Assembly (NCBI RefSeq): GCF_009762795.1
Contig: NZ_CP046400.1
Location: 3,139,501 to 3,203,500, forward strand
Reading direction: 5' to 3'
DNA: 64,000 nucleotides
Origin: Pseudodesulfovibrio cashew
Lineage (GTDB): Bacteria > Desulfobacterota > Desulfovibrionia > Desulfovibrionales > Desulfovibrionaceae
Under the pieces are notes generated by a model. The model was not told the DNA's origin. It saw only the letters and a program-made list of their open reading frames with translations, and searched no databases. How positions within the stretch are numbered: position 1 is the stretch's first letter; each line of letters begins with the position of its first letter. The translations under genes were made by a program, and so were the position numbers. Shown here in pieces: positions 44,767 through 53,937 of the stretch.

Positions 44767-45075
44767 TCACATCGGCATGCCCGTGCCCATGGAGTAGGCC
44801 AGGCGCATCAGGTTCCCCACGACCACTATCTCGACCACCTTGATGGCCAGCAGGACCACGATGGGCGAAAGGTCGAAGCCGCCCACCACGGCAAAGGGAA
44901 TGACGGAGCGGATCTTATAGAAGACGGGCTCGGTCACCCCGCGCAGAAAGCGCACTATGGGATTGTACGGGTCGGGGTTCACCCAGGATAGCAACGCTGA
45001 GATGATGACGATCCAGAAGTAGGCATTGAGAATGATACCAAGAACAGTTGCGATTGCGCGGACAATCAAGTCCAT
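44767..45075 (-). CDS. YggT family membrane protein
   Basis: The product is 102 residues with two hydrophobic segments flanking a short loop: ILNAYFWIVIISALLSWV, PYNPIVRFLRGVTEPV, then VVLLAIKVVEIVVVG. It matches the YggT family, linked to potassium or osmotic phenotypes in some species. The ATG at 45075 follows GGAGGTTTC; an upstream start at 45159 is less likely. Confidence 0.9.
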   Translation of the reverse strand: MDLIVRAIATVLGIILNAYFWIVIISALLSWVNPDPYNPIVRFLRGVTEPVFYKIRSVIPFAVVGGFDLSPIVVLLAIKVVEIVVVGNLMRLAYSMGTGMPM

Positions 45076-45162
45076 GAAACCTCCAGATGACGGCTGGTTG
45101 GTTACTCGCCGCCAATAATTCGATGATGGTAATTTCGCACACGAAATTGCAAGAATCAAGTC

Positions 45163-45843
45163 CTAATACGAACAACGACTGCCTTTGTAGCACCGCTGCA
45201 TCACTGCTTTGATTTCCCAGAAATCTTCGATGTGAACTTCCGCGGAAAGAGTCTGATCCCCATGAGCCCAGAACCGGACTCCGGCCGCTCTGGCGGTCTT
45301 CTCGTCCACATGGGTGTCCCCAACGAAAGCCGTTTCTTCGGGACGCACGTTCAAGGTCCGCAGAATCTTGTATACCCCCTCGGGGTGCGGCTTTGGCGCG
45401 GCCACTTTGGCCGAGGTGATGACGGGGAAAAAGAACCCTTCCAGATCCATGATCTTGAGAATGTAGTCCATGGTGTCCGTCCGGCTGGTATTGACGGCCA
45501 GCTTGAACCCGGCGCTCCGCAGCCAGCAGAGAAACTCGCGGATGCCTTCCGTCCTCTTCAGATAGCTGGACAGGGAGGATGAGTCGTACCCTTTGGCAAG
45601 CTCCCATGCCTTGGGCAACAGATCGCCTGGTGCGATGTGCTCCAGGGCCAGCTTGTGGGTCCGGGAGTGGACGTAGTGAATCTCGCTTTGGGTAATTGGG
45701 GGCAGCCCGAGCTGCTCCTTGATATCGCCATAGTATTTGATGTTGGCCTGCAGGGAGTCGATTAGGACCCCGTCACAGTCGAAAATGATGCACTTGAGCC
45801 CCGAGACCAGCGCGGGGTTCATCAATGGATTGGCCAATGCCAT
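45163..45843 (-). CDS. HAD-superfamily hydrolase (phosphoglycolate-phosphatase-like)
   Basis: The product is 226 residues. Motif I is FDCDGVLIDS, motif II NTSRTD, the Lys of motif III is in SAKVAAPKPHPEG and motif IV is VGDTHVDEKTA. The cap is alpha-helical (C1). The substrate is unknown. The start at 45843 follows AGGAG. Confidence 0.9.
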   Translation of the reverse strand: MALANPLMNPALVSGLKCIIFDCDGVLIDSLQANIKYYGDIKEQLGLPPITQSEIHYVHSRTHKLALEHIAPGDLLPKAWELAKGYDSSSLSSYLKRTEGIREFLCWLRSAGFKLAVNTSRTDTMDYILKIMDLEGFFFPVITSAKVAAPKPHPEGVYKILRTLNVRPEETAFVGDTHVDEKTARAAGVRFWAHGDQTLSAEVHIEDFWEIKAVMQRCYKGSRCSY

Positions 45844-45859
45844 GTAGCTTCTCCTGATT

Positions 45860-46654
45860 TTACCGTATGATGGCAACGGTCACTTCTTTCAAGGCCAGGG
45901 GCAGATTGGCCGGGGCCTTGCGCCGCCCGGCGAACTGCCAAGCAGGAAGGGTCGCCACGACCGCTCCCTCGGGCAAATCGTCTCCGCCCTCTCCGAACGC
46001 AATCTCCAGATCGTCCCAGGCTGCGATGATTTCCTTGTCGACACATACAAGAACCGAGTCCTCGGGAATGAAGGCGGGCAGCGCCTCTATGATCCGCTGC
46101 CACGGCAGAGGCACCCGCTGCTCGTCGGAGACGCCGCCAGTGTGGCTCAACCGGTTGCCCAGGTCGAGCACCTTTTCCTCATACCGGTCCTCGTCGTCCA
46201 CGCCCAGGGTCTGGTCCATGGATTTCCAGGAATTCTTGACGCCCTGCTCGATGGAGGCCAGCTCCATCATCTTTTCCTCGAATGACCATGCCAACAGGAG
46301 GATGAACTGGGCGCGAGCTCTGTTTTCCCTGGCTTGACGTTCTTCCTTTTCGCCCTGCCCGTCTCTGAACTGCTGCATGAGCTGGTTCTGGATGGACATG
46401 GAAGAGCCTTCATAAAAATCATCGGCGGAGACGGCCCCGAAATACGCCATCTCAGCGGGGTCCTTGAATTGTTCCCCAAAGTTAATGCAGTCCCGTATCA
46501 ATGCCGCCGCAGTCTTCCTGTCCAAAGGAAGCCCTTCAGGCCGAAAGGAGCACTCTCCCGGCGTCTCGGCCAGGCCGGGATCAAAGAAACGCATCCCGTC
46601 CGCCTTGACGCCGGGCACCAGCTCCGGGTGCATGTAGGGAAATGACAGCAACAT
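45860..46654 (-). CDS. Conserved hypothetical protein
   Basis: The product is 264 residues and I do not recognise its family. It has no signal peptide or membrane segment. It opens with LLSFPYMHPELVPGVKADGMRFF. A Glu/Arg-rich helix (QQFRDGQGEKEERQARENRARAQF) lies near the middle, and a C-terminal domain follows. The start at 46654 follows AAGGAG 9 nt upstream. It ends 16 nt before the HAD gene and belongs to the same run. Confidence 0.75.
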   Translation of the reverse strand: MLLSFPYMHPELVPGVKADGMRFFDPGLAETPGECSFRPEGLPLDRKTAAALIRDCINFGEQFKDPAEMAYFGAVSADDFYEGSSMSIQNQLMQQFRDGQGEKEERQARENRARAQFILLLAWSFEEKMMELASIEQGVKNSWKSMDQTLGVDDEDRYEEKVLDLGNRLSHTGGVSDEQRVPLPWQRIIEALPAFIPEDSVLVCVDKEIIAAWDDLEIAFGEGGDDLPEGAVVATLPAWQFAGRRKAPANLPLALKEVTVAIIR

Positions 46655-46683
46655 AGAAAAGACTCCTTTTTGGTGGAGGTCGG

Positions 46684-47043
46684 TTATCTTGAAAAGTGAC
46701 GGCACCGCCCCGGGCAGGGAGGCAGAGCCAGGCGGCAGAGGCCGTCCAGGGCATGAGCGCATGCCGGAGGACCGCCGTTCACGCTATGAACATAATCTTG
46801 GCAATCGAAGACCTGCCGCGCCATCCTTTGGAACTTGCGGCCCCAGAGATCCGGGACAGCGTCCTGGGATACGCCGAAGGACTCGGCCCGAAGCAGGAAG
46901 TCGTCATAGGCGTCTTCCCAACGGGCGAGTACGCGGCAACGCCACTCGGCCGAATACCCCGGATTGAGATGCTCCTGATACAGGCAGCGACCAGTTGTAT
47001 GATGACGGCACCCTTTTCCGGGCAGCCGTTTCACATCGCCCAT
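46684..47043 (-). CDS. Cysteine-rich protein of unknown function
   Basis: The product is 119 residues with eight Cys. The N-terminal part has GCRHHTTGRCLYQEH and a third Cys in EWRC; the C-terminal part has Cys spaced in DCQD, PACAH, GLCRL, PPCPG and RCRH. The pattern suggests bound metal or an Fe-S cluster, but no named family is claimed. The ATG at 47043 follows AGGGAATTGG. It lies ahead of the 45860 gene by 29 nt. Confidence 0.6.
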   Translation of the reverse strand: MGDVKRLPGKGCRHHTTGRCLYQEHLNPGYSAEWRCRVLARWEDAYDDFLLRAESFGVSQDAVPDLWGRKFQRMARQVFDCQDYVHSVNGGPPACAHALDGLCRLALPPCPGRCRHFSR

Positions 47044-47271
47044 TCCAATTCCCTATGTTCGGCGTCGCGCAGACGGCGTTTGTCCCAGTCCGCGCAACGG
47101 TTCATCTTGTCGGGATTGTGTAAAACTCCGCCGGGATAATGTAAAGGCAAGGGCAACCTTTTTCACATTCTGACGGGGCCCGGAGAGAGTCCCCGCTTCT
47201 TGACCTCTGCATGGTGCGGGTGTATAGCCTCTGTCACTCGATTTGAAGAATTTTACCATTGGAGGCAATAT

Positions 47272-47466
47272 ATGATTGGCGGATTCGGAATCTGGGAACT
47301 TTTGATCATTCTGCTTATCGTCCTGGTCATTTTCGGCGCCAAAAAGTTGCCCGAGATCGGCGGCGGCATCGGTCAGGCCATCAGCAACTTCAAACGGGCC
47401 ACCAATGAGCCCGAGGAGATCGACGTCACGCCCAAAAAGGAAGAGAAAAAAGACGGCGAGGCATAA
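47272..47466 (+). CDS. tatA: Sec-independent protein translocase subunit TatA
   Basis: The product is 64 residues with one N-terminal transmembrane helix ([26 protein letters not shown]), the amphipathic helix with FK ([10 protein letters not shown]) and a charged tail. It forms the pore of the twin-arginine export system for folded proteins. GGAGG lies 7 nt before the ATG at 47272. It is monocistronic with its own terminator; tatB and tatC are not in the window. Confidence 0.95.
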   Translation: MIGGFGIWELLIILLIVLVIFGAKKLPEIGGGIGQAISNFKRATNEPEEIDVTPKKEEKKDGEA

Positions 47467-47488
47467 CGCCTGTCTTGATTTTACTAAT

Positions 47489-47518
47489 AAAGCCCGGTCG
47501 CGAATGCGGCCGGGCTTT
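47489..47518 (+). terminator. Terminator of tatA
   Basis: A 13-bp stem with one T-G wobble and a GAAT loop, followed by TTTC and TTT. It lies 22 nt after the tatA stop. Confidence 0.8.
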
Positions 47519-47578
47519 TCTTTATTGATTACCGCGGAACAACGGAGAAGAAAACAAGGCGACCGGACTTGCGGCTCC

Positions 47579-48481
47579 CTATTTACTATCCTTCTCTGAA
47601 AGCCTGTAGGTCAAACCTCGCTGGGGCAGGTAGCTCTTCAACAGCGAATCAAGACGGCTCGCGTTGAGGAGACGAACTTCCCAGACCCCCCCCACTCCCG
47701 AGGGCTGCATGTCCAGCTCAACCAACCGGGCCTCCTGCACTGCGGATTCCCAGGCGCGCAATACACCGTCAAACTCGAGGACTGCGTCGGGCGCAAACCA
47801 GCCATCCACGGACAGGGTTTGCACACCGGAGCGCGCTACCGTGCCTTCATCGCGGTTGAAGTACTTGCTCCAGAGCTTGAACCAAAGCACTCTCAGGTCC
47901 TTGTCGATGGCGACGAATTCCTGCTTGTCCATTTCCAGACGAGCCTTGAAGGCGTCCTTGGGGCCAGGCTCCAGCGTGAAGGAGGGCAACACGTCCACCC
48001 CCTGGCGAATGCCGGTCAGGGTCATGAGTTGTTGCAACCCGACCACGGTCTCCTCGGGCACTCCCTCGGGCCACGAGATCGAGGCGGTCAAGGGGCCGGC
48101 CTCAGCGGCGAACAATCCCATGCTCTTGAGTCCCTCGCGAAGAAGCTTGCGGTTGACCCGCACATCAAGAGCAAGCGCCACGCCCTCTCCGGAGACTTTG
48201 GAAGACAGGATCTTGTAGCCCTGAATATACTGCCGCGCCTGAGTGAGCATATACTGCTTGAACGCTTCACCGCGCGCCTCGTCCAACGGCGTTCCTAGCA
48301 TGGTCTGCGCCTCCTGCAAGACCGCGAGGGCGAAGCCCTCGGCCATTGCCCGTTGGCGAAGCTCCATGGTGGAGACCTCTTCATCCGCAGGTTTGAACAC
48401 CTGCACTTCGCCTGCTCCGGCCACCCCGGACAACAGGCAGAACAACACTGCCGCCAATATGACATATCGCAAAGTTCGCAT
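47579..48481 (-). CDS. Secreted hypothetical protein
   Basis: The product is 300 residues with a signal peptide ending in GVAGAGE. No family recognised. The mature part is mixed alpha/beta, with ALALDVRVNRKLLREGLKSMGL and a long C-terminal domain. It is 20 nt downstream of the gene at 48502-49437 and is probably co-transcribed with it. Confidence 0.75.
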   Translation of the reverse strand: MRTLRYVILAAVLFCLLSGVAGAGEVQVFKPADEEVSTMELRQRAMAEGFALAVLQEAQTMLGTPLDEARGEAFKQYMLTQARQYIQGYKILSSKVSGEGVALALDVRVNRKLLREGLKSMGLFAAEAGPLTASISWPEGVPEETVVGLQQLMTLTGIRQGVDVLPSFTLEPGPKDAFKARLEMDKQEFVAIDKDLRVLWFKLWSKYFNRDEGTVARSGVQTLSVDGWFAPDAVLEFDGVLRAWESAVQEARLVELDMQPSGVGGVWEVRLLNASRLDSLLKSYLPQRGLTYRLSEKDSK

Positions 48482-48501
48482 TACGTATCGTTCCTTTGGG
48501 G

Positions 48502-49437
48502 CTACTCGCTCCCGGGAGCTTCTCCGGGCTCGGTGGATTCCACAACGGGGTCGGCGACCTTGGGCCTGCGCTCATCCACGACGATGACCACACGGCAGTT
48601 GCCCGCAACGCTGGGCGAGGAAGCCACGGCGGCAACAAGCCGAGCCATGGACGTGGGGATGATCAGGTCGGTCCGCCAGGAGCCGTAGGCGCTCAGCGCA
48701 CGCACTGTCAGTGGGCGCTTCCCCACCCTCTCGGCAAGAATGCCGGGATCGGATGTCGTGGCATAGGCCGCCACGCCCTTGCTCACGGCGCTGTCACGGC
48801 TGACAAGGAAGGTACCGTAGACGCCTTGACCATCCTGGCCGTACACGACCGGTGTCAAGGCAGGAGTCACCTCCAGGCCGCGTGCATCAATGATCAATCC
48901 GGTGTAGCCACCCGAATTGCCACCAACCGGTTCGGGCACACCACCCTCGAATCCCATGGACTGTTCCATGGACGTGGAGAGCTTGGGAGGGATGCCGCTT
49001 TGAAATTGGATGGTCGTGGGCAGGACCAACTCTGCAAGCTTGTCCCGAAACCGCTCTGAAACGCGAACGGCTCCGCCCTGTCCCGCACCGACAGGACGTT
49101 CCAGAGGCGAATTCTGTACAACCCCACGGACCCGTGCAGCCAGCTCAGCATCTTCGGACAAGTAGGCGGAGACGGTTCGTCTTGCGTCGATTCGCACGGA
49201 CAGGATGATGTCGAGCAACTGCTTGCGCGCGCCGCTCACGGCCTTGCGGATGGCCAGCGGATTCACAGTGGCGTCCTCGCCCGCAGGCGCCAGCTCCCGC
49301 GAAACCTCGGCTTCGCCGCTTCCCCAGGACAGGGTCGCGTTGTCGCCGAATGTCTGCACGTAGCCCTGGAAAGCCCGCGAACCTGCCGGGAAAACCAGCA
49401 GCATGGTCACACTCAATAGAAATATTCTCAGGGACAT
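48502..49437 (-). CDS. Secreted hypothetical protein, possibly LPP20-like
   Basis: The product is 311 residues with an N-terminal signal peptide (RIFLLSVTMLLVFPAGSRAF). The middle includes TGLIIDARGLEVTPALTP, seen in LPP20-type periplasmic proteins; assignment is tentative. It is the first gene of a two-gene unit with 47579. Its start is close to the divergent sixA gene with a gap of about 150 nt. Confidence 0.7.
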   Translation of the reverse strand: MSLRIFLLSVTMLLVFPAGSRAFQGYVQTFGDNATLSWGSGEAEVSRELAPAGEDATVNPLAIRKAVSGARKQLLDIILSVRIDARRTVSAYLSEDAELAARVRGVVQNSPLERPVGAGQGGAVRVSERFRDKLAELVLPTTIQFQSGIPPKLSTSMEQSMGFEGGVPEPVGGNSGGYTGLIIDARGLEVTPALTPVVYGQDGQGVYGTFLVSRDSAVSKGVAAYATTSDPGILAERVGKRPLTVRALSAYGSWRTDLIIPTSMARLVAAVASSPSVAGNCRVVIVVDERRPKVADPVVESTEPGEAPGSE

Positions 49438-49586
49438 ATGATCGCTTTGTTTTTGTCGGGTCGCAATGGTTGACGATAGGATTCAACAGCCACACAGCAT
49501 GTATCGCGCTTGGGCCTTTTCCGCAAGCGGCTTGCCGCGCCCTGCACGTGATGATAGACTTTTCCGCAACCCAAACGGAGAGAGCC

Positions 49587-50075
49587 ATGCTGATCCATCT
49601 GATGCAACACGGGACCTGCCTGCCCAAAGAAATAGACTCCCACCAATCCCTGAGTCCTGTCGGCCGGGAGCAGATCGAAAAATCCGCCATTGCCGCGAGC
49701 AGACTAGGCCTTCGCTTCGAGCTCATGGTCTCCAGCAGCAAGCCCCGCGCACTGCAAACGGCCGAGATCATGGCCGCGCACACAGGCTACCCGGTCATCC
49801 GCATCGAAATGTCAGACGCCTGCAAGGCCATGACGCCTCCTCAGCGTCTAGTGGAATTCCTTCGTGAATACGAAGGGTTGGACTCCGTCTTTGTGGCCGG
49901 GCACCAGCCTTCGCTAGGATTGGTGGCCTCCACTCTGCTGACCGGCACGGCCAAGCTTGAAGTGCACATCGAAAACGGCGGACTGATGCAGATAAACTAT
50001 GACGTGCAGACAGGTAAAGGAGTCCTGAACTGGTATCTCACGCCAGCCCAGCTTGCCTTGATAGCCAAGGACTAG
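49587..50075 (+). CDS. Phosphohistidine phosphatase SixA-like
   Basis: The product is 162 residues. The histidine-phosphatase signature is altered: LMQHGTC replaces the usual RHG, so Gln7 is at the position of the conserved Arg, while the catalytic His8 is kept. The second conserved His is in AGHQPSLG. SixA removes phosphate from histidine on HPt domains in E. coli. The ATG at 49587 follows ACGGAG. It is divergent from the periplasmic pair and convergent with miaA. Confidence 0.85.
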   Translation: MLIHLMQHGTCLPKEIDSHQSLSPVGREQIEKSAIAASRLGLRFELMVSSSKPRALQTAEIMAAHTGYPVIRIEMSDACKAMTPPQRLVEFLREYEGLDSVFVAGHQPSLGLVASTLLTGTAKLEVHIENGGLMQINYDVQTGKGVLNWYLTPAQLALIAKD

Positions 50076-50136
50076 GTTTATTTGTTCAAGCAACGGTTTA
50101 ACAAATGCGGCGCTGTTACTGTGCCCGGTCCCGGCC

Positions 50137-51069
50137 TCAGCCGAAATTCTCAGCCAGCCAGGATTCAACCAAATCGGCGATGGCCGCGTTTTCCCCTGGC
50201 GCAAACCAGTTGATGCCGGATTCTTTCTTGAACCAGGTAATCTGCCGCTTGGCATAGGCACGGGTGTTCTTCACCCAGCGCAGCTTGGCCTCTTCCAAAG
50301 AAATCTCGCCCCGCAGGTGGGATAGCAATTCAGCGCAGCCGATGCCGCTCCAACCCGGCGCTTCCGGGTCAGAGCAGGACGCCATGGCACAGCGCGCTTC
50401 GTCTAGAGCACCCTGCTCAAGCATGACGTCGATACGTCGGGCCAGATGCGGCTCAAGATCGGATAGCGCAATCTGCATGCCGATCTTCAGCGGCGAATAC
50501 GGAGCAGGCGTGTGCTCCCCATGGGTATGCCACCATGTCATGGTCCGACCGGTGGCCAGAAACACCTCTGCGGCACGAGCATTTCGCTGGGTATCATTGG
50601 GGTGGATGCGTGCCGCGTAGTCCGGGTCGGTCCGTTCCAATTCCGCATGCAACGCCTGCGGCCCTTCGTTGATGATCCGCTCCAGGACCGAGGTCCGAAT
50701 GTCATCCGGTATCTCTGGAATGGGCGCGATTCCGCCGAGCAAGGATTTCAGGTACATCCCGGTGCCCCCCACCAAAATGGGCAGCCGATTCTCGGCCCGA
50801 ACGTCCTCAATTGTCCTGACGGCCAATTCCACGAACCGGGCGGCGGTCATCTTTTCAATAGTAGGCAGGAACCCATATAGCAGATGGGGGCAGGCCGCCC
50901 TCTCGTGCTTGTCCGGCTGTGCCGTAATAACCGGAAAGTCGGCATAAACCTGACGGGAATCGAAATTGACCACGGATGCGGGAATGCGACGGGATATCTC
51001 GATAGCCGCCGCAGTCTTTCCCGTGCCGGTGGGACCAAGCAAACAAACAATAGGTGGGGCGTCGGACAC
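50137..51069 (-). CDS. miaA: tRNA dimethylallyltransferase
   Basis: The product is 310 residues. It prenylates A37 of UNN-decoding tRNAs. The P-loop GPTGTGKT is at residues 12-19, followed by NFDSRQVY, GGTGMYLKSLL and the C-terminal WFKKESGINWF. The stop is 3 nt from a tandem set with coaD upstream (gap 3 nt), so co-transcription is likely. Confidence 0.96.
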   Translation of the reverse strand: MSDAPPIVCLLGPTGTGKTAAAIEISRRIPASVVNFDSRQVYADFPVITAQPDKHERAACPHLLYGFLPTIEKMTAARFVELAVRTIEDVRAENRLPILVGGTGMYLKSLLGGIAPIPEIPDDIRTSVLERIINEGPQALHAELERTDPDYAARIHPNDTQRNARAAEVFLATGRTMTWWHTHGEHTPAPYSPLKIGMQIALSDLEPHLARRIDVMLEQGALDEARCAMASCSDPEAPGWSGIGCAELLSHLRGEISLEEAKLRWVKNTRAYAKRQITWFKKESGINWFAPGENAAIADLVESWLAENFG

Positions 51070-51072
51070 GAC

Positions 51073-51588
51073 TTACTCCGAGCCGCACCCGAAACGGGTG
51101 CCGAACTTGACCTGAAGCGCCTTGACCACAGGCCCTGGCACCAGGCCGCATATGTCTCCGCCGTATCGGGCCACTTCCTTGACGATGGTGGAGCTGAGGT
51201 ACATCCAGCGGAAATCGGTCATCATGAACACGGTCTCAATTTGGCTTTTGAGCTTTCGGTTCATCAGGGCCATCTGGAATTCGTACTCAAAGTCGGACAC
51301 CGCGCGCAGGCCTCTCATGATAACGCCCGCCCCCATGCTCTCAACGTAGTCGATAAGCAGTGTATTGAACGGATCAATGACCAGATTCGGCGTATCGCTG
51401 AACACCTCCTCTGCTAAAGCCACCCGTTCTTCAATGGTAAAAAGCGTCTTTTTCGGGGTAGACTCGGCCACCGCCAGAATAACCTTGTCAAAAACCTGAA
51501 GGCCCCGCCGGATCAAACTGACGTGGCCCATGGTCAAGGGGTCGAAGGTGCCCGGATAAACCGCAATCTTGGAGTTCAGTGCCGCCAT
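51073..51588 (-). CDS. coaD: Phosphopantetheine adenylyltransferase
   Basis: The product is 171 residues. It makes dephospho-CoA. YPGTFDPLTMGH (residues 11-22) carries the nucleotidyltransferase signature, RGLRAVSDFEYEFQM is present and SSTIVKEVARYGGD replaces the usual ISSTxVRE. Its start lies 13 nt inside the 3' end of rsmD. Confidence 0.96.
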   Translation of the reverse strand: MAALNSKIAVYPGTFDPLTMGHVSLIRRGLQVFDKVILAVAESTPKKTLFTIEERVALAEEVFSDTPNLVIDPFNTLLIDYVESMGAGVIMRGLRAVSDFEYEFQMALMNRKLKSQIETVFMMTDFRWMYLSSTIVKEVARYGGDICGLVPGPVVKALQVKFGTRFGCGSE

Positions 51589-52136
51589 AACAAAATCCTG
51601 GTCTGACCATATTCCCGGTCGGTTACGAGTTCCATTTCGGCTATTGGCCCCTCATCCGGAGCCTTCACCGCCGTTTCCACTTCGGCCAGGACAAACCCGC
51701 CCTCCGCGATCCAGCCATTGGCGAGCGCCTTTTCCAGCGCAGGCACGAGCATGTCCCTGCCATAGGGCGGATCGATAAAGACAAGGTCAAACGCCTTGTC
51801 CGGCTTGGTAGACAATACCCCAAAAAGGTCCTTGGAGACCACCCTGGCCCGAGCTTTTTCCACGCCGAGCGCCGCCAAGTTCTTTCTGATCACCGCAGCC
51901 GCCTTGCCGGCCTTCTCCACAAACCACGCTGTGGGGGCTCCCCGGCTCAGGCACTCGATGCCGAGGCTGCCGCTGCCCGCGAACATGTCAATGACGCGCA
52001 CTCGACTGAAATCAACGCCCCTGGCCGTGAGCATGGAAAAGATGGACTCGCGCACCTTCATGGTGGCTGGACGATAGCCCGGTCCCTCCCAGGTGCTGAG
52101 TTTACGCCCCTTGAAGCGCCCGCCGACGATGCGCAT
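51576..52136 (-). CDS. rsmD: 16S rRNA (guanine-966-N2)-methyltransferase RsmD
   Basis: The product is 186 residues. S-adenosylmethionine-binding motif VIDMFAGSGSLGIECLSRG and the catalytic FIDPPYGRD are present. It methylates G966 of 16S rRNA. The start is at 52136, directly following the beta-CASP gene stop at 52137, and the 3' end overlaps coaD by 13 nt. Confidence 0.93.
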   Translation of the reverse strand: MRIVGGRFKGRKLSTWEGPGYRPATMKVRESIFSMLTARGVDFSRVRVIDMFAGSGSLGIECLSRGAPTAWFVEKAGKAAAVIRKNLAALGVEKARARVVSKDLFGVLSTKPDKAFDLVFIDPPYGRDMLVPALEKALANGWIAEGGFVLAEVETAVKAPDEGPIAEMELVTDREYGQTRILLWRH

Positions 52137-53744
52137 CTACATCTCGGAAATGAGCGCGACAATCTCGCGGTTGACGTTGAGCAGACGATCGCGCAACTCC
52201 ACCTGGTCCACCCAGGGCTTCTTTGACACGTCCCTGATACGGGCCTTGAGTTCCGTGTACAGGGACTCGGAATCCTTGAGCAGGAAAGCCCAGTCCACCG
52301 GAGGACGGGCGACATCCATATCCACCACCGGAGCAAGGGCCTCGCCGGGCTCCAGCTCCAACTCTTCCATGTATTCGGGGATGTGGACCTCGAACCCGAA
52401 ACGCTCCGTTATAAGGGCCGCAAACTGCTTCTGGACCTCGGCCTCGCCGTGTACCAGCATAATCTTGACCGGCTTGCCCTGCATCGTCGACAGCCAATCC
52501 AAGAGTTCGTCCTGCCCGGCATGACCGGAGAATCCGTTGATGGTGAAAATGTTGGCGTTGACCTTGACCTCCTCGCCGAAGATACGGATGGACTTTGCCC
52601 CGTTCAGAATCTTCCGCCCGGGCGTACCCACGCCCTGCCAACCAACAAAGACGACACTGGCTCCGGGCTTCCACAGGTTGTGAAAGAGGTGATGCTTTAC
52701 ACGCCCCGCGTTGGCCATGCCACTGGCCGAGATGATGACGCTCGGCCCCTTGGACTCGTTGATGGCCTGAGACTGTTCCCGCGATTCGGTAAAATGCAGG
52801 TTGGGCAAATCCAGGGGATGCTCTCCCTTCCGGATGAACTCCTGGGTCTGCTCGTCATAGAACTCCGGATGCTTGCGGAATATTTCCGTGGCCCGGATTG
52901 CCAGGGGACTGTCCAGGTACACCGGCATATCGGCAGGAAGCCGCCCCTGCCGTCTGAGCAGAAAGAGCGAATAGATGATCTGCTGGGAACGTTCCACGGC
53001 AAAGGCGGGGATAACCACCTTTTCGCCATTCTTGTAGCTGTAGTCGATAGCCTTGGCCAACTCGTCCAGGCTGTGCTCCTCGTCTGGGTGGTTGCGGTTG
53101 CCATAGGTGGATTCCATGAAGATGTAGTCAGCGTGCTCCATGTCTTCGGGATCTTCCACAATGAGCTGCTCTGGACGCCCGAGGTCACCGGAGAAGACTG
53201 CGCGAGTCCGCTTTCCGTCCTGCTCGTAATCAATCTCGATAAACGCGGACCCGAGGATGTGTCCGGCATTCTTGAACGTCACGTTCAGTCCCGGCGCAGG
53301 GGAAAAGGATTTGCCGTATTCGATGGTTGCCAGAAGGGGGATGGTGTGTTCCGCGTCCGCAATGGAATACAGGGACCGTATGGGCTGCTCCCCATGGCGC
53401 ATGCGCGTGCGGTTGGCCCACTCCGCCTCCATCTCCTGAATGTGCGCGGAATCCAGGAGCATGATCTCCATCAGATCCCGCGTGGGAGCGGTACAATAGA
53501 CCGGGTTTTTGTATCCCTTGGAGACCAGTGCCGGCAGCAGGCCGCTATGATCTATGTGGGCATGCGTGATCAAGATGAAATCGATATGTTTCGCATCGTA
53601 CTTGTCGAAATTCCAGTTTCGCTTTTCTATCTCAAGGTTTCCCTGATGCATGCCGCAATCCACGGCGAACCGCTTGTTTCCGCACTCGAGAATGTAGCAT
53701 GAGCCGCTGACGGTCCGGGCCGCCCCCATAAACGTAATCTTCAT
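52137..53744 (-). CDS. MBL-fold beta-CASP exonuclease/RNA-processing protein
   Basis: The product is 535 residues. The zinc motif LITHAHIDHSGLL is followed by the beta-CASP region (SSxSGMANAGR-like VIISASGMANAGRV), and SGHAGQDELLDW near residue 395 is typical of RNA-specific metallo-beta-lactamases. The start at 53744 (MKITFMGAARTVSGSC) is chosen over 54092, since upstream residues have no homologue character. It heads the rsmD-coaD-miaA unit. Confidence 0.88.
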   Translation of the reverse strand: MKITFMGAARTVSGSCYILECGNKRFAVDCGMHQGNLEIEKRNWNFDKYDAKHIDFILITHAHIDHSGLLPALVSKGYKNPVYCTAPTRDLMEIMLLDSAHIQEMEAEWANRTRMRHGEQPIRSLYSIADAEHTIPLLATIEYGKSFSPAPGLNVTFKNAGHILGSAFIEIDYEQDGKRTRAVFSGDLGRPEQLIVEDPEDMEHADYIFMESTYGNRNHPDEEHSLDELAKAIDYSYKNGEKVVIPAFAVERSQQIIYSLFLLRRQGRLPADMPVYLDSPLAIRATEIFRKHPEFYDEQTQEFIRKGEHPLDLPNLHFTESREQSQAINESKGPSVIISASGMANAGRVKHHLFHNLWKPGASVVFVGWQGVGTPGRKILNGAKSIRIFGEEVKVNANIFTINGFSGHAGQDELLDWLSTMQGKPVKIMLVHGEAEVQKQFAALITERFGFEVHIPEYMEELELEPGEALAPVVDMDVARPPVDWAFLLKDSESLYTELKARIRDVSKKPWVDQVELRDRLLNVNREIVALISEM

Positions 53745-53937
53745 CCTGTTTCCCTCGAAAAGCTTCTCGTCCGTAGCGGAAAAATCCACTTTCAGAAGAG
53801 AAAAAATCGGTGTATTGAGAATGTTAGAGGCAACAACTTCCGCCGGTCGCCGCCCCGCAATACATGCCTCATAAACAGGAATCAGGCAACCGTTCTCTCC
53901 CGGACTACTTGTCCGGCAACGCCACGAGGATACTTTT
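53745..53937. other. Divergent intergenic region between the MBL and LOG genes
   Basis: About 193 bp. A 6-bp inverted repeat (CCGGAC and GTCCGG, 53910-53926) precedes the plus-strand LOG gene. No strong promoter was picked out. Confidence 0.3.

Noticed and set aside
52383-53702. 439-codon plus-strand frame opposite the MBL gene
   Set aside because: Shadow of the beta-CASP nuclease gene.
53910-53926. Terminator for a gene left of the LOG gene
   Set aside because: The stem is only 6 bp and has no T-tract; the genes here diverge.
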